NCBI RefSeq assembly: GCF_003846135.1
Contig: NZ_RHHM01000005.1
Location: 211,009 to 275,008, forward strand
DNA from: Erwinia psidii
Lineage (GTDB): Bacteria; Pseudomonadota; Gammaproteobacteria; Enterobacterales; Enterobacteriaceae
Direction of reading: 5' to 3'
Length of the DNA stretch: 64,000 nucleotides
Shown here: in pieces, positions 49,123 to 59,824 of the stretch
How positions within the stretch are numbered: the stretch's first letter is position 1
Layout of the letters: every line of letters starts with the position of its first letter
Translations under genes and position numbers: made by a program
The notes under the pieces: model-generated
The model's input: the letters and a program-made list of their open reading frames with translations, nothing else
The model's database searches: none
Told to the model about the DNA's origin: nothing

Positions 49123-50040
49123 TCAGCGAGCGGCACCGATCGTTACACCCCAGGTTTCCTCTGCCACCAGCGCATCATGAGCATCGTGCATCCGGCGGCG
49201 AAAATCACTGGGGCTGACCCCCACCCGCTTACGGAAAACCCTGGAAAAATAGAGCTGATCGTCATACCCCACCAGGCGGCCAACGGTGGCTATCGGCTGC
49301 CGGGTAGTTTGCAACAGCAGCCGGGCACGGATCACCCGCTGATCCTCACGCCAGCGTAACAAATTAACCCCCATCTGTTCGCGGAACAGATGAGCCAGCC
49401 GGGATGGTGACAGACAGACATGATTCGCCACATCATCAATCTTCAGCTCGCCCGCCAGATTGCTGGTGACGAACTGACAGGCTTCGATCACACGTGGATC
49501 ACGGATTTGCTGACGGCGCATGGGATCTTCTTCCACCGCGCGCAGCAACAGTTTCTCCAGCAGGTTCATCGCCAGTTCTTCCGCCAGGCGTCGCCCGGAA
49601 GTATGCGTCTGCTCAATGCTGATAAACAGCTGTTCAAACTCTTCCCGCTGCCGCTCCGGTAGCCGTAGACGCCCAACCCCCAGGCACTGTTCCTGCCATA
49701 CCAGCCAGTCGCTCCAGTAGGCGCGGGGACGGAAATAGATCCAGCGGTGATGCCAGCTGTCGCTCTGTGCAGAACGCCCGTAGTAATGGGGCGTTTGGGG
49801 CTGAAACAGCAACAGATCCCCCGCTTCGCATCCGAACGCATCCGTCCCGCTGAATACCTGACCACGCCCGCTGATGGTCAGGTTGATGATATAGCCCTTC
49901 ATGCCGTGAGGCCGGTCGATAAAAAAATCGAGCGCGTCCCCGGCATTGATTGGCGTAAGCCCGGCCACCAACCAGGCATTAAAAGGATATCCCGGCAGCA
50001 ACGGATTGGACTGTGCCACCGGCGCTAAATGATGACCCAT
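49123..50040 (-). CDS. araC: Arabinose operon regulator AraC
   Basis: AraC activates arabinose genes when L-arabinose is bound. The 305-residue product (E. coli 292) has the N-terminal cupin sensing domain ([44 protein letters not shown]) and the C-terminal double helix-turn-helix ([34 protein letters not shown]). It begins 9 bp after the araH stop on the same strand, so it is probably transcribed as the last gene of araFGH. In E. coli it is divergent from araBAD. Confidence 0.96.
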   Translation of the reverse strand: MGHHLAPVAQSNPLLPGYPFNAWLVAGLTPINAGDALDFFIDRPHGMKGYIINLTISGRGQVFSGTDAFGCEAGDLLLFQPQTPHYYGRSAQSDSWHHRWIYFRPRAYWSDWLVWQEQCLGVGRLRLPERQREEFEQLFISIEQTHTSGRRLAEELAMNLLEKLLLRAVEEDPMRRQQIRDPRVIEACQFVTSNLAGELKIDDVANHVCLSPSRLAHLFREQMGVNLLRWREDQRVIRARLLLQTTRQPIATVGRLVGYDDQLYFSRVFRKRVGVSPSDFRRRMHDAHDALVAEETWGVTIGAAR

Positions 50041-50049
50041 AATGCCACC

Positions 50050-51039
50050 TCAGGCTGATTTGGCTTTCTGTTTATAACGGTCAAAAATCACGGCCATTAG
50101 CAGTATCAGACCGCGCACCACATACTGAGAAAAGGGTGAAATATTAAGCAGGTTCATCGCATTTTCCACCGTCCCAAGGATTAACACCCCTGCCACGACG
50201 TAGGAAATTTTGCCTATCCCCCCCTTCAGCGACACGCCACCCAGCACACAGGCTGAAATGACAATCAGTTCATAGCCCAGTGAGGTCATCGGCTGGCCGC
50301 TGGTCATCCTTGAGGCAAGGATAATACCGGCTGCCGCCGAAACCAGCCCGGAGAGAATGAAGATAATGATACGGGTTCGCACAACCGGAACACCCGCCAG
50401 CCTGGCCGCTTCTTCATTACCACCAATGGCCAGCGTGTTACGTCCAAAGGTGGTCCTGTTAAGCAGGAAACCAAAAATTACCATAGTGATGATCGTCAGC
50501 CAGACCGGTGCGGGTATCCCCAGCCAGTTGGTGTAACCCAGTGCGAAAAAGCGCTCATCCTCAATGCCTACCGCCTTACCGTCAGAAAAGATATAAGCCA
50601 GTCCGCGTACAATCTGCATGGTGGCAAGGGTGGTGATCAGCGCGTTGATCTTCAGCTTCGCAATAACAAAACCATTAATAAAACCGCAGGCAACCCCCAA
50701 CAACAGACCGGAAAACACCCCTACCCACAGGCTTTCAGTGAGATTGATAACCACTGCGGTAGTCACGCCAGCACAGGCGATCACTGACGCAACCGAGAGG
50801 TCAAAATCACCCGAAGCCAGGCAGAACAGCATGCCGCAGGCCACCATGCCGGACATCGACATCGCCAGCCCAAGGCCCTTCATATTGATTAGTGTGGCAA
50901 AATTCGGCACAAACAGGCTACAACCGATAAACAGCACGGCGAATACCACCAGCATACCGAAATTATCCCAGATACGGCTCAGGTTGATACGCGATGACGT
51001 CGGGTGCGACGTCACAGGCGTCGTGGAGGAAGATGACAT
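50050..51039 (-). CDS. araH: L-arabinose ABC transporter permease AraH
   Basis: Inner-membrane permease of the high-affinity arabinose importer. The 329-residue product has about ten hydrophobic segments and the ribose/arabinose permease landmarks: MKGLGLAMSMSGMVACGMLF, SGDFDLSVASVIACAGV, AKLKINALITTLATMQIVRG, GGNEEAARLAGVPV and SLKGGIGKISYVVAGVLILG. It is 17 bp downstream of araG and followed closely by araC. Confidence 0.95.
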   Translation of the reverse strand: MSSSSTTPVTSHPTSSRINLSRIWDNFGMLVVFAVLFIGCSLFVPNFATLINMKGLGLAMSMSGMVACGMLFCLASGDFDLSVASVIACAGVTTAVVINLTESLWVGVFSGLLLGVACGFINGFVIAKLKINALITTLATMQIVRGLAYIFSDGKAVGIEDERFFALGYTNWLGIPAPVWLTIITMVIFGFLLNRTTFGRNTLAIGGNEEAARLAGVPVVRTRIIIFILSGLVSAAAGIILASRMTSGQPMTSLGYELIVISACVLGGVSLKGGIGKISYVVAGVLILGTVENAMNLLNISPFSQYVVRGLILLMAVIFDRYKQKAKSA

Positions 51040-51056
51040 CAGAGCTCTCCTTCAGT

Positions 51057-52580
51057 TCAGGCCACAGCGGCGGTTTGTTGAGTGGTTTTAGGCATAGCAA
51101 GGCTCAGGGTCAGGGCTTCGGTGGCCTCCTGATGCTTCAGCTCACCGGCAATTTCTCCTTCCCGCATCACCACGATGCGATCGGCCAGCCCCATCACTTC
51201 TGGCAGGTCGCTGGAGGCAAACAGCACCGCAACGCCCTTTTCAGCCAGCGCATAAATCACATTATAAATTTCGTGCTTCGCGCCCACGTCGATACCCCTG
51301 GTTGGCTCATCCAGCAGGACAACATTCATCTCCTCCGACAGCCAGCGTCCGAGGATCGCCTTCTGCTGATTACCGCCGGAAAGATGCATGATGGCCTGGT
51401 CGGCTGAAGGGGTTTTAATCTTCAGCGCACGGATGTGCGCGGCGGCATTTTCGCGCTCCCACTGATGATTGATCAGGCACCCGGCGGTCAGATTATTGCG
51501 CCGTGCGCTGATATTGATATTGTCGCGCACCGAATGTACCGGGATAATACCGTCTGCCTTGCGGTCTTCCGGGCACAGCAGAATGCCAGCGCGAATGGCA
51601 TCAGCCGGTTCACGGACCGTCAGCTTTGCGCCATCCAGCCACAGCTCACCGCCGCTCAGTCGCGTGGCGCCAAACAGGCCTTTCATCAGCTCGCTACGGC
51701 CGGCACCGACCAGACCAAACAGACCGACAATTTCCCCGGCACAAACGCTGAGAGAAATGGGCGTCCGCACCCCTTTTGCCTGCACCCGGTCCAGCTGAAG
51801 CCTGACCCGGCCGATCGGGCGTGGTCTGTAACCATAGATATCGCCAATGTCGCGTCCCACCATCGCCTGTACCAGCTGGTCATGGCTGGTATTTGCCACA
51901 TCGGTAAAGGTGCGCACGTAGCGCCCGTCCTTGAATACGGTGATGGCATCGCTGAGAGCAAAAATTTCCTCCATGCGATGGGAAACATACAGTACCACCC
52001 TGCCCAGATCGCGTAGCTTGCGGATCACCCGAAACAGATGCTCAGTTTCCCGCACCGAGAGTGAACTGGTCGGTTCATCAAAGGCGATCACTTTGGCATT
52101 TCGCGCCAACGCCTTGGCAATCTCCACCATTTGCCACTGCCCCAACGAGAGGGCTTTCAGCGGGGTGTCCGGGTCGATATCCATCCCCAGATTGGCTAAC
52201 TGCTGGCTCGCCTCGTAACGCAGCAGTGAACGATTCACCATGCCAGCCCGGTGGGGTAACTGCCCCAGGTAGATATTCTCAGCGACCGACATTTCCGGTA
52301 CCAGATGCAGTTCCTGATAAATAATGGCGATCCCGGCATCCAGCGCGTCGGTGGTATGAGCAAAGTTGACCGGTTGGCCTCTGAGGCGAATTTCCCCACG
52401 GTCGGGCCGGTAGCTGCCACTGAGGATCTTCAGTAGCGTCGATTTACCGGCACCGTTTTCGCCCATCAGGGCATGAACCTGGCCGGCCGCGCACTCAAAA
52501 CCGATCTCCTGCAACGCTTTGACGCCCGGAAAGTCCTTGCCGATACCGTGAAAGCTCAGATAAGGGGGTTGCGTGCTCAT
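51057..52580 (-). CDS. araG: L-arabinose ABC transporter ATPase AraG
   Basis: A double-domain ATPase that drives arabinose import. The 507-residue product (E. coli 504) has Walker [13 protein letters not shown] and signature [20 protein letters not shown] with AFDEPTSSL in domain 1, and in domain 2 the degenerate GLVGAGRSE, the signature [15 protein letters not shown] and [14 protein letters not shown]. The ATG at 52580 has AGGAG five bases upstream; an in-frame start 16 codons earlier is less likely. It lies 50 bp after araF. Confidence 0.96.
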   Translation of the reverse strand: MSTQPPYLSFHGIGKDFPGVKALQEIGFECAAGQVHALMGENGAGKSTLLKILSGSYRPDRGEIRLRGQPVNFAHTTDALDAGIAIIYQELHLVPEMSVAENIYLGQLPHRAGMVNRSLLRYEASQQLANLGMDIDPDTPLKALSLGQWQMVEIAKALARNAKVIAFDEPTSSLSVRETEHLFRVIRKLRDLGRVVLYVSHRMEEIFALSDAITVFKDGRYVRTFTDVANTSHDQLVQAMVGRDIGDIYGYRPRPIGRVRLQLDRVQAKGVRTPISLSVCAGEIVGLFGLVGAGRSELMKGLFGATRLSGGELWLDGAKLTVREPADAIRAGILLCPEDRKADGIIPVHSVRDNINISARRNNLTAGCLINHQWERENAAAHIRALKIKTPSADQAIMHLSGGNQQKAILGRWLSEEMNVVLLDEPTRGIDVGAKHEIYNVIYALAEKGVAVLFASSDLPEVMGLADRIVVMREGEIAGELKHQEATEALTLSLAMPKTTQQTAAVA

Positions 52581-52630
52581 AACTTCTCCTGCAAGGGTTG
52601 TGGCCACAGGTGATGCGGCCCTTTTCACGG

Positions 52631-53614
52631 CTACATCAGGCCTTTTTTCGCCAGCTCGGTTTTGAAATTTTCACGGGTGATCAGCACCACGTCGGTCACT
52701 TCGGTAAATTTCGCCGGTTCGGCATCTTTTGTTACCCAGTTAAACAGCATCTGGATGCTCCTGTAACCATGCACATCCGGGCTGGGCAGCAGCGAGCCAA
52801 AAAAGCCTGTCGGCTGGCCTTTTGACAGCTCGCTGATGGCGTCCACGCCGTTAATACCAATGCCAATAACATCCGGTGCCTTAAAGCCCTGTCCTTCGGT
52901 GGCCCGGACGCCGCCCAGCACGGTGTTGTCATTCATGCCGACGATCAGCCAGTGCTTAACCTGAGGGTGCTGCACCAGCAGAGCGTTACCGGCATCAAAT
53001 GCACCAGGAATATCGTTGGATTTGGTCGGGACCTTATAGATTTGCGCCGCCGGGAAACCGGCCGCTTTCAGTGCATCCATTGCGCCGCTGGTGCGGCGGC
53101 GGGCGGTATCCAGCTCATCGGCGGTAATCGCCATTACCCCGGTATCTTTGACATTCCAGGCGCGTTTCTGCATCTCTTTGTACAACTCCTGCCCCTGACG
53201 CTCGCCGATTTTAGTGGCCGCCATCATCACCAGCGGCACGGTATCCATTGGTTTGCCTTTGGCGGTAACAAACTGATCGTCAACAGCTATCACTTTCAGA
53301 TCATAGCTGCGGGCCTTTGCCACAATCGCCGATCCGAGTTTGGGATCGGGTGTGCAGATCACAAAACCTTTCGCCCCACTGGCAGCGAGACTGTCAATAG
53401 CATTAAGGGTTTTTTCACCGTCAGGAACAGCGATTTTAATCACCTCAAAGCCCATCTCTTTTCCGGCTTTGTCGGCAAATTTCCATTCGGTCTGAAACCA
53501 GGGTTCTTCGGGCTGTTTAACCAGGAAACCCAGCTTTATGGCATCAGCCATAGCTGAATGTGACATAACGGCAGCAAGGCCAATGGCGGCCAGCGCATGA
53601 GTGATTTTGTGCAT
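52631..53614 (-). CDS. araF: L-arabinose-binding periplasmic protein AraF
   Basis: Periplasmic receptor delivering L-arabinose to AraGH. The 327-residue precursor has a signal peptide ([17 protein letters not shown], cleavage about residue 23) and the sugar-binding fold: [52 protein letters not shown] and [21 protein letters not shown]. coli AraF has 329 residues. It is the first gene of the araFGH(C) operon and is divergent from araB. Confidence 0.96.
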   Translation of the reverse strand: MHKITHALAAIGLAAVMSHSAMADAIKLGFLVKQPEEPWFQTEWKFADKAGKEMGFEVIKIAVPDGEKTLNAIDSLAASGAKGFVICTPDPKLGSAIVAKARSYDLKVIAVDDQFVTAKGKPMDTVPLVMMAATKIGERQGQELYKEMQKRAWNVKDTGVMAITADELDTARRRTSGAMDALKAAGFPAAQIYKVPTKSNDIPGAFDAGNALLVQHPQVKHWLIVGMNDNTVLGGVRATEGQGFKAPDVIGIGINGVDAISELSKGQPTGFFGSLLPSPDVHGYRSIQMLFNWVTKDAEPAKFTEVTDVVLITRENFKTELAKKGLM

Positions 53615-53800
53615 AAAGCTCTCCAGTTCAGTACCCGCTTTTTGCGGCGTGATGTAAACGGTAACAATCGCAATGCTGAGAACTTAACTAACTGTAATTA
53701 CATCATATCCAGCTTTTCTCCGGGAAAAAGATACCGGCAGACAGTAGTTTTAGCGCTTACCTGACGTCGAAAGAGAGAGCGCTATCACACAGTGAGATAA

Positions 53801-53817
53801 CAGTCAGATTATCCATA
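53801..53817 (+). promoter_or_regulatory. AraC-type half-site
   Basis: This 17-mer ends in ATTATCCATA and matches the E. coli araI1 half-site (ends TTTATCCATA) at about 11 of 17 positions, including the key ATCCATA. It may serve either operon. Confidence 0.45.
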
Positions 53818-53845
53818 TATTCAGCCAAATTAACCTTTGGTTAAC

Positions 53846-53865
53846 ATTTTGACTGCCATCACAAA
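53846..53865 (+). promoter_or_regulatory. CRP-binding site for the ara operons
   Basis: TTTGA-CTGCCA-TCACA (53848-53863) matches the CRP consensus TGTGA-N6-TCACA at nine of ten key bases. It lies just upstream of the proposed AraC sites of araB, as in E. coli. Confidence 0.65.
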
Positions 53866-53879
53866 TGCACTCGCAACGG

Positions 53880-53921
53880 CAGAAAAATACATATATCCAG
53901 CGTCCGTTTCCTAACCTCTCC
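53880..53921 (+). promoter_or_regulatory. Possible AraC operator (I1-I2) of araBA
   Basis: AAAAATACATATATCCAG is an I1-like half-site by its ATCCA core, and the following sequence contains CCTAACC, close to the CCTACC of E. coli araI2, at the expected distance. The match is weak and rests partly on position. Confidence 0.35.
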
Positions 53922-53975
53922 GGCTGCCACTTCATAGGGTAGGAACACAGCAGATAATTAGCGGCGGGAGATAAC

Positions 53976-55676
53976 ATGATGCAAAGGGAAGCCATTACTA
54001 TTGGGCTGGATTTCGGCAGTGATTCGGTACGGGCGCTGGCGGTGGACTGTGCCAGCGGTAAGGAACTGCACAGCCAGGTGGTTCTCTATGCCCGATGGCA
54101 GAAAGGCCTGTATTGTCAGAGTCGCAGCAATCAGTTCCGGCACCATCCACAGGACTATATTGACGCATTTGAACAGGCCGTCTGTGACGTTGTCACTAAA
54201 CTTACACCTACCCAGAGACAACATGTAGTGGGCATTGGGGTCGATTCCACCGGCTCCACACCTGCGCCTGTCGATCGCCAGGGCACGGTGCTGGCGCTGC
54301 GCCCGGAGTTCGCAGAAAACCCCAACGCAATGTTCGTGCTGTGGAAAGATCACACCGCCCTTAAAGAAGCTGAAGAAATCACCGCGCTCTGCCACAGCGG
54401 CCAGTTTGAAGATTATTCACGCTTTATTGGCGGTACCTACTCTTCAGAATGGTTCTGGGCCAAAATCCTGCATATCAGCCGCCAGGACAGCGCCGTGTGC
54501 GAGGCCGCCGTTTCCTGGGTGGAGCTTTGCGACTGGGTGCCGGCGCTTCTCAGTGGTACCACCGCCCCGGCAGACATTCGCCGCAGCCGCTGCGCTGCCG
54601 GACATAAATCCCTCTGGCATCCTGACTGGCACGGGCTGCCCCCGGCGGCATTTCTTGACGCGCTGGATCCCCTGCTCACCCGTCATCTTGATGTTCCGCT
54701 GTTCAGTGAAACCTGGACCGCCGATCTGCCGGTCGGCAACCTTACTGCAGAATGGGCCAGGCGCTTTGGTCTGACCGGGAAGGTAAGCGTTTCTGGCGGG
54801 GCTTTCGATTGCCATATGGGTGCGGTCGGTGCAGGCGCCGGACCGCACACGCTGGTGAAGGTGATTGGCACCTCCACCTGCGACATTCTGATGGCCAGTG
54901 AACAGCAGGTGGCTGGTCGCGCCATTAAAGGGATTTGTGGCCAGGTGGACGGCAGCGTGATCCCCGGCACGATCGGGCTGGAAGCGGGCCAGTCTGCCTT
55001 TGGCGATATGTATGCCTGGTTCAGTCGACTGCTGAGCTGGCCTCTGTTACAGGCTCAGACGCGTTATCCGCAGCTCAAGACCGAGCTGGCGACCATTCAG
55101 CAAAACCTGCTTAACGATCTTACCGAAGCCTGGGCTGGCGACCCGCAGCTGGATCACCTGCCGGTGGTGTTGGACTGGTTCAACGGACGCCGCACCCCTT
55201 TTGCCAACCAGCGTTTACAGGGGGTGATTGGCGGGCTCAATCTCGGCACCGATGCGCCGGCACTGTTCGGTGGCTTTATAGCCGCCACGGCCTTTGGCGC
55301 ACGGGCGATCATGGAATGTTTTGAGCAGCAGGATATCCCGGTGGAAAGTCTGCTGACCCTGGGCGGGATCGCCCGCAAGTCACCGGCCATTATGCAGGTG
55401 TGCTGCGATGTAATGAACCGGCCACTGGATATTGTGGCTTCGGATGAGTGCTGTGCGCTGGGCGCGGCGATTTTTGCCGCCGTGGCCGCCGGCGTTTATG
55501 CCGATGTGCCGGCCGCACAACAGAAGATGGCCAGTCCCGTCGCCACTACCCTACAGCCGGATGCCAGCCGCGTCCCTGTCTGGCAACAACGCTACCAGCA
55601 ATACCTCCAGTGGTGTAACGCGTCAGAACCGCTGTTCGCCGCCATCCCGTCAACAAGTATAAGGAGAATGATATGA
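53976..55676 (+). CDS. araB: L-ribulokinase AraB
   Basis: AraB phosphorylates L-ribulose to L-ribulose-5-phosphate with ATP. The 566-residue product (E. coli 566) is collinear: [18 protein letters not shown] at the start (ATP/phosphate motif), [81 protein letters not shown] and [16 protein letters not shown]. Its stop overlaps the araA start by four bases. Confidence 0.97.
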   Translation: MMQREAITIGLDFGSDSVRALAVDCASGKELHSQVVLYARWQKGLYCQSRSNQFRHHPQDYIDAFEQAVCDVVTKLTPTQRQHVVGIGVDSTGSTPAPVDRQGTVLALRPEFAENPNAMFVLWKDHTALKEAEEITALCHSGQFEDYSRFIGGTYSSEWFWAKILHISRQDSAVCEAAVSWVELCDWVPALLSGTTAPADIRRSRCAAGHKSLWHPDWHGLPPAAFLDALDPLLTRHLDVPLFSETWTADLPVGNLTAEWARRFGLTGKVSVSGGAFDCHMGAVGAGAGPHTLVKVIGTSTCDILMASEQQVAGRAIKGICGQVDGSVIPGTIGLEAGQSAFGDMYAWFSRLLSWPLLQAQTRYPQLKTELATIQQNLLNDLTEAWAGDPQLDHLPVVLDWFNGRRTPFANQRLQGVIGGLNLGTDAPALFGGFIAATAFGARAIMECFEQQDIPVESLLTLGGIARKSPAIMQVCCDVMNRPLDIVASDECCALGAAIFAAVAAGVYADVPAAQQKMASPVATTLQPDASRVPVWQQRYQQYLQWCNASEPLFAAIPSTSIRRMI

Positions 55677-57169
55677 CCCAGCTTAACGTCTGGTTTGTGA
55701 TTGGCACGCAGCATCTGTACGGCGAGGAGACCTTACGGCAGGTTGCACACCATGCCCGGCAGGTGGTGGACGGGCTTAACCAGCAGGGAAATTTGCCGTT
55801 TACCCTGACCCTTAAACCGTTGGTAAAAAGCCCTGATGACGCGCTGTACCTGTGCCGCGAAGCCAGTCACGATCGGCACTGTCTGGGGGTTATCACCTGG
55901 CTGCATACCTTCTCCCCGGCGAAGATGTGGATTGGCGGACTGTCTGTCCTTAATAAACCGCTGTTGCAGTTTCACACCCAGTTCAATGCTGAAATCCCCT
56001 GGGAGAGCATGGATATGGACTTTATGAATCTCAACCAGACCGCGCACGGCGGTCGTGAATTTGGCTTTATTGGCGCCCGGATGCACAAGGCGCACAGCGT
56101 GATAACCGGTCACTGGCAGGATAAAACCACCCAGCACCGTCTGGGCAATTGGATGCGGGCCGCCTCGGCAAAACACGCCAGCCAGACGCTTAAAGTGGCA
56201 CGTTTTGGTGACAACATGCGCGAAGTGGCGGTCACCGAAGGCGATAAAGTCGCCGCGCAAATCCAGTTTGGCTATGCGGTGAATGGCTGGGGCGTGGGCG
56301 ATTTGGTTGAGGTGGTCAACGGCATCAGCGATGGCGATGTCAGCACCCTGGTGGATGAGTATGAAACGCTGTATGACTTTACGCCCGTCGCCGCCGTTAA
56401 CGGTGAGAAACGGCAGAACGTGCTGGATGCGGCGAGGATCGAGCTGGGCCTGAAACGTTTTTTACAGGATGAAGGCTGTATGGCCTTTACCACCAATTTT
56501 CAGACGCTGCATGGCCTGACACAGCTGCCGGGCCTCGCGGTACAGCGACTGATGTCGCAGGGCTACGGTTTCGCCGGTGAGGGCGACTGGAAAACCGCCG
56601 CCCTGCTGCGCATTTTTAAAGTGATGGCAACCGGTCTGCCGGGCGGCACCTCGTTTATGGAAGATTATACCTACCACTTTTCTCACGGTAACGAACTGGT
56701 GTTGGGATCGCACATGCTGGAAGTCTGCCCCTCCATTGCGCTGCAATCCCGTCCGCTGATTGACGTGCAGTATCTGGGCATTGGCGGCAAAGCAGATCCG
56801 GCGCGGCTGATCTTCTCCACTCCAGCGGGTCGGGCGGTCAACGCCAGCGTGATCGATATGGGCGACCGGTTCCGTCTGCTGGTTAACGTGGTGGATGCGG
56901 TTGAACAACCGCAGGCATTACCTAAACTGCCGGTGGCCCGCGCACTGTGGCAAGCACAGCCCTCGCTGACCATCGCCTCAGAAAGTTGGATACTCGGTGG
57001 TGGCGCACATCATACGGTATTCAGCCAGGCGCTGACCGTGGACGATATGCGCCTTTACGGTGAGATGCACGGGATTGAGGTGTTGGTGATCGACGAAGAA
57101 ACCACGCTGCACGGCTTTAAAGATGCGCTACGCTGGAACGAGGTATATTACCGGCTGAATCAGCGCTAA
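55673..57169 (+). CDS. araA: L-arabinose isomerase AraA
   Basis: AraA converts L-arabinose to L-ribulose with a divalent metal, the first step of arabinose breakdown. The 498-residue product (E. coli 500) carries the family landmarks [28 protein letters not shown] [26 protein letters not shown], the metal ligand region [33 protein letters not shown] and [21 protein letters not shown]-type spacing precedes the start. No araD follows; the next gene is on the other strand. Confidence 0.97.
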   Translation: MTQLNVWFVIGTQHLYGEETLRQVAHHARQVVDGLNQQGNLPFTLTLKPLVKSPDDALYLCREASHDRHCLGVITWLHTFSPAKMWIGGLSVLNKPLLQFHTQFNAEIPWESMDMDFMNLNQTAHGGREFGFIGARMHKAHSVITGHWQDKTTQHRLGNWMRAASAKHASQTLKVARFGDNMREVAVTEGDKVAAQIQFGYAVNGWGVGDLVEVVNGISDGDVSTLVDEYETLYDFTPVAAVNGEKRQNVLDAARIELGLKRFLQDEGCMAFTTNFQTLHGLTQLPGLAVQRLMSQGYGFAGEGDWKTAALLRIFKVMATGLPGGTSFMEDYTYHFSHGNELVLGSHMLEVCPSIALQSRPLIDVQYLGIGGKADPARLIFSTPAGRAVNASVIDMGDRFRLLVNVVDAVEQPQALPKLPVARALWQAQPSLTIASESWILGGGAHHTVFSQALTVDDMRLYGEMHGIEVLVIDEETTLHGFKDALRWNEVYYRLNQR

Positions 57170-57176
57170 AGCGTGA

Positions 57177-57205
57177 GCCGCGCCCCGGGGTAAGGGGCCG
57201 CGGTT
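57177..57205 (+). terminator. Terminator-like hairpin after araA
   Basis: A GC-rich stem (GCCGCG-CCCC with GGGG-CCGCGG, one bulge) starts 8 bp after the araA stop and is followed by TTCGTTT. It suggests that the operon ends here, without araD. Confidence 0.6.
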
Positions 57206-57293
57206 CGTTTAAAAAAACACCGGCGCGGTTCTCCGGCAGCCTGACAGCCACTTTATATCCACAGTGTATGTTTCCCGATGAGCGAGGCCGCGA

Positions 57294-58250
57294 TCAGTAC
57301 CCCATCCCCGATCGCCGGTTTAACTGAAACTGTGCGTCAGCAGGCAGGTCAAGGCGCGAATCGGTCTGGATAATTTTGGCCGGTTGCGTACCGTCTTTTT
57401 TGTATTTTTCCAGCGCATCAAACGCCGGGCCGGCCATATTTGTCGTCAGCTCAACGGTGGCATTGGCTTCACCCGCCAGCATCGCCCTGTAGATATCCGG
57501 CACGCCGTCAATGGAGCCAATGAGAATATCTTTACCCGGTTTCAGCCCGGCGTCCTTTATCGCCTGAATCGCGCCTGTGGCCATATCATCGTTATGAGCA
57601 AAAACCATGCAGATATTCCTGCCGTTATTTTCCTCGCGGATAAACTGCGCCATCACCTGCTGGCCTTTACGTCGGGTAAAATCGCCCGACGCCGAACGAA
57701 TAATGTTAATCCCCGGTGCGGCATCAATCGCGTCGGCAAAGCCTTTGTGCCGGTCAGTCACCGTACTGGCTCCCGCCGTTCCCTCTAACTCAACCACATT
57801 ACAGGGTTTGCCAGCACGTTCTTTTACCAGCCAGTCGCCAATCAGTTTGCCTTCGTACACATTATCGGCGGTGACATGTGCCATATAGAGCGAGCGGTCT
57901 TTCACCACTATTGCCCTGTCGAGCAAAAACACCGGGATTCTGGCCTTTTTGGCCTGTTCCAGCACCGCTTCCCAACCGCCCTCCACGACCGGCGCGATAA
58001 AGATGGCATCCACATGCTGAGCAATAAACAAACGCACCGCTTTTATCTGGTTCTCCTGCTGCTGCTGTCCGTCGGCAATTTTCAGTGTGATACCTCGCCT
58101 GATGGCCTGGGCGATGGTTTCACGGCTCTCTGCCGCACGCCAGCCCGATTCAGAGCCACTCTGCGAAAAACCAACCGTCATTGATGCTGCCCAGGCGCTA
58201 CTGGCAAGGCCTGCGCCAGCAAGAAGGGTCAACAGTGAACGCTTCCACAT
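57294..58250 (-). CDS. YtfQ-like sugar-binding periplasmic protein, lone
   Basis: A 318-residue ABC substrate-binding protein closely resembling E. coli YtfQ, which binds galactofuranose. The signal peptide (KRSLLTLLAGAGLASSAWA) is followed by MTVGFSQSGSESGWRAAE, IADGQQQQENQIKAVR, DAIFIAPVVEGGW, MAHVTADN, VFAHNDDMATGAIQAIKDAG and IGSIDGVPDIYRAML; it ends MGY like YtfQ. No permease or ATPase genes of its own are next to it. ATG 58250 has AGAGGA eight bases upstream. It may serve the nearby AraGH or a distant YtfRT-YjfF-type transporter, perhaps for an arabinofuranose-type sugar; that is inference. Confidence 0.88.
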   Translation of the reverse strand: MWKRSLLTLLAGAGLASSAWAASMTVGFSQSGSESGWRAAESRETIAQAIRRGITLKIADGQQQQENQIKAVRLFIAQHVDAIFIAPVVEGGWEAVLEQAKKARIPVFLLDRAIVVKDRSLYMAHVTADNVYEGKLIGDWLVKERAGKPCNVVELEGTAGASTVTDRHKGFADAIDAAPGINIIRSASGDFTRRKGQQVMAQFIREENNGRNICMVFAHNDDMATGAIQAIKDAGLKPGKDILIGSIDGVPDIYRAMLAGEANATVELTTNMAGPAFDALEKYKKDGTQPAKIIQTDSRLDLPADAQFQLNRRSGMGY

Positions 58251-58698
58251 GGATCGTATTCCTCTGATGGGATTCAGTTCAGGCAGGATCGCCCCTCTCC
58301 AGCTCCGCCTCTCAAATTCTCCACGGTTAGCGGTGAAGGTACTCATCAGTTACACCGGGTGATGAAGAGACAGGGATAAATCAGCTGAAATATTAGCAGG
58401 GGACGTTAAAAAAATGTAAACAAAACACGCGTTTTATGCGGATAAGCAACCGCCCGACACGCTGTGGAATTCTTGGCCATGATCGGCTGTAGCCAGACAG
58501 AAACAAACGCGGCGAATTTTCGCCGCGCTTATTTCTGCTCAACCCACCTTTTTTCACGCGTTGACTGTGTGCCGGGACCACAACGGCAGCCTGATGGCTC
58601 TTTCTGGTATCCCAATAACGGCAATCACTTTTATCGTCCTGCTGCCTGTCAACGAAGGGCAGAGCCAGATCAACGTCGGAAACATTCGCGGGCGCTGA
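58251..58698. other. Gap between the YtfQ-like gene and the cupin gene
   Basis: 448 bp. The left part is the promoter region of the YtfQ-like gene. A perfect hairpin lies at 58508-58527. No gene is supported between. Confidence 0.45.
58508..58527. terminator. Perfect hairpin downstream of the cupin gene
   Basis: CGCGGCGAA-TT-TTCGCCGCG is a 9-bp perfect dyad followed by CTTATTTCT on the plus strand and TTTGTTTCT on the minus strand. It may end transcription of the leftward cupin gene, 170 bp upstream of it. Confidence 0.5.
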
Positions 58699-59112
58699 TT
58701 ATCCACACAGTACATCCCTGTCCAGCATCGGCAGCATTACCACACCTTCAGGATCGCAGGCATCCGTTCTGGAGATCACCACCGTTGCCTGACTGTCGCT
58801 GGCATTGTATGGAAGATGTGGCATATCAGCCGGGATATATAAAAAGCTGCCCTCAGGCACTTCCAGATCGTGTTGCAGATTTTCACCAAAACGCACACGG
58901 GTTGTGCCTTTAAGAGCATAGATGGCTGTTTCATGATGTTCATGCTTATGCGCCCGCCCCTGAGAATGCGGAGGAATGAAGGCAAGCTGCATGTGGATCC
59001 CCTGCGCACCTGCGCTCTGGCGTGAAATTCCCTGCTGATAAATCAGCCCCTGCACCCCTTCTTCAACAGGCTGAGGGGTGATCAAACGGCATCTGGCTTC
59101 TGTGCTATCCAC
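58699..59112 (-). CDS. Small cupin-domain protein
   Basis: A 137-residue single-domain cupin without a signal peptide. Motif 1 is AHKHEHHETAIYALKGTTRV (about 54-73), with histidines 55, 57 and 58 and the following glutamate as probable metal ligands; motif 2 is EGSFLYIPADMPHLPYN (about 87-103) with the last metal histidine. Such proteins may be isomerases, dioxygenases or sensors. It lies between the YtfQ-like gene and ydgK without clear partners, so the substrate is unknown. Confidence 0.85.
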   Translation of the reverse strand: MDSTEARCRLITPQPVEEGVQGLIYQQGISRQSAGAQGIHMQLAFIPPHSQGRAHKHEHHETAIYALKGTTRVRFGENLQHDLEVPEGSFLYIPADMPHLPYNASDSQATVVISRTDACDPEGVVMLPMLDRDVLCG

Positions 59113-59323
59113 GTGATCTGCTCCTGTATTAGCTATTTTTACAACTCTTAACGCAAATCAAACAAAAAAGTAATGAAGATGTCAATGCCCGGATACAAAC
59201 GGCTGTCAGCAGAAAGGCGAGCGGGATGATCTCTTTCCCATTTTGCGTATAATTCCCTGCCGTTTCCTGTTTAACTGGCGGGATAATCAGCGGTCAACTT
59301 TCCCCTTTCAGTAAGGACTTATT

Positions 59324-59761
59324 GTGGCAGATTCAAAACCGCGTATTGCCGGATGGTTACTGGTTCCCCTGGCCTGGCTACTGATGACGTTGTTAACCAG
59401 CGCTCTGGTGGTCGCAATGTATCTGAGTGCACTGGTGAAACCCGAACTGCGTGACGCGTTGTTTAACAACACCCAGGCATTTACCTTGCAGTGGAGCGTT
59501 TCACTGCTCACCGCTCTGCTGGTGTGGTGCTACAGCCTGTGGGTGACGTGGATATTCTGTAAGCGCTCCCGCCGTCTGCCTAAACAGTACATTATCTGGC
59601 TGTTGCTTACCGTCGTGCTGGCACTTAAAACTTTTGCGTTCTCCCCGGTCAGCGACGCAGCCGCCATCCGTACCCTGCTGATTGCCCTGCTCGCTGCCGC
59701 CGTGCTGGTGCCCTACTTCAAACGCTCACAGCGGGTAAAAGAGACCTTTGTTGCCCCCTGA
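59324..59761 (+). CDS. ydgK: DUF2569 inner-membrane protein YdgK
   Basis: A 145-residue protein with four membrane helices, matching E. coli YdgK in GWLLVPLAWLL, KRSRRLPKQYIIWLLLTVVL, FAFSPVSD and the end VPYFKRSQRVK. Function is unknown. The GTG at 59324 is the start: AAGGA lies six bases upstream and it gives a normal N-terminus (ADSKPRIAGWL). It precedes rsxA as in E. coli, but the omptin gene is inserted between. Confidence 0.9.
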   Translation: MADSKPRIAGWLLVPLAWLLMTLLTSALVVAMYLSALVKPELRDALFNNTQAFTLQWSVSLLTALLVWCYSLWVTWIFCKRSRRLPKQYIIWLLLTVVLALKTFAFSPVSDAAAIRTLLIALLAAAVLVPYFKRSQRVKETFVAP

Positions 59762-59824
59762 GAGAGTCACAAGCGTGCTTAGGTCAAATATCCTGAGCAC
59801 GCTTACGGCAAGGGGCCAGGCAGA

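Larger units (their letters stand above)
53615..53975. promoter_or_regulatory. araF-araB divergent control region
   Basis: This 361-bp gap drives araFGH(C) leftward and araBA rightward. It contains a CRP-like site, AraC-like half-sites, a possible -10 TAGGGT (53935-53940) and the araB ribosome-binding site GGGAG. There is no room for the araC-araB divergent promoter and araO2 loop known from E. coli, because araC lies 3.6 kb away. Confidence 0.7.

Noticed and set aside
53781..53800. TATCAC-ACAGT-GAGATA as a CRP site
   Set aside because: The half-sites are in the wrong order (TCACA before TGTGA-like), so it does not fit CRP; the site at 53846-53865 does.
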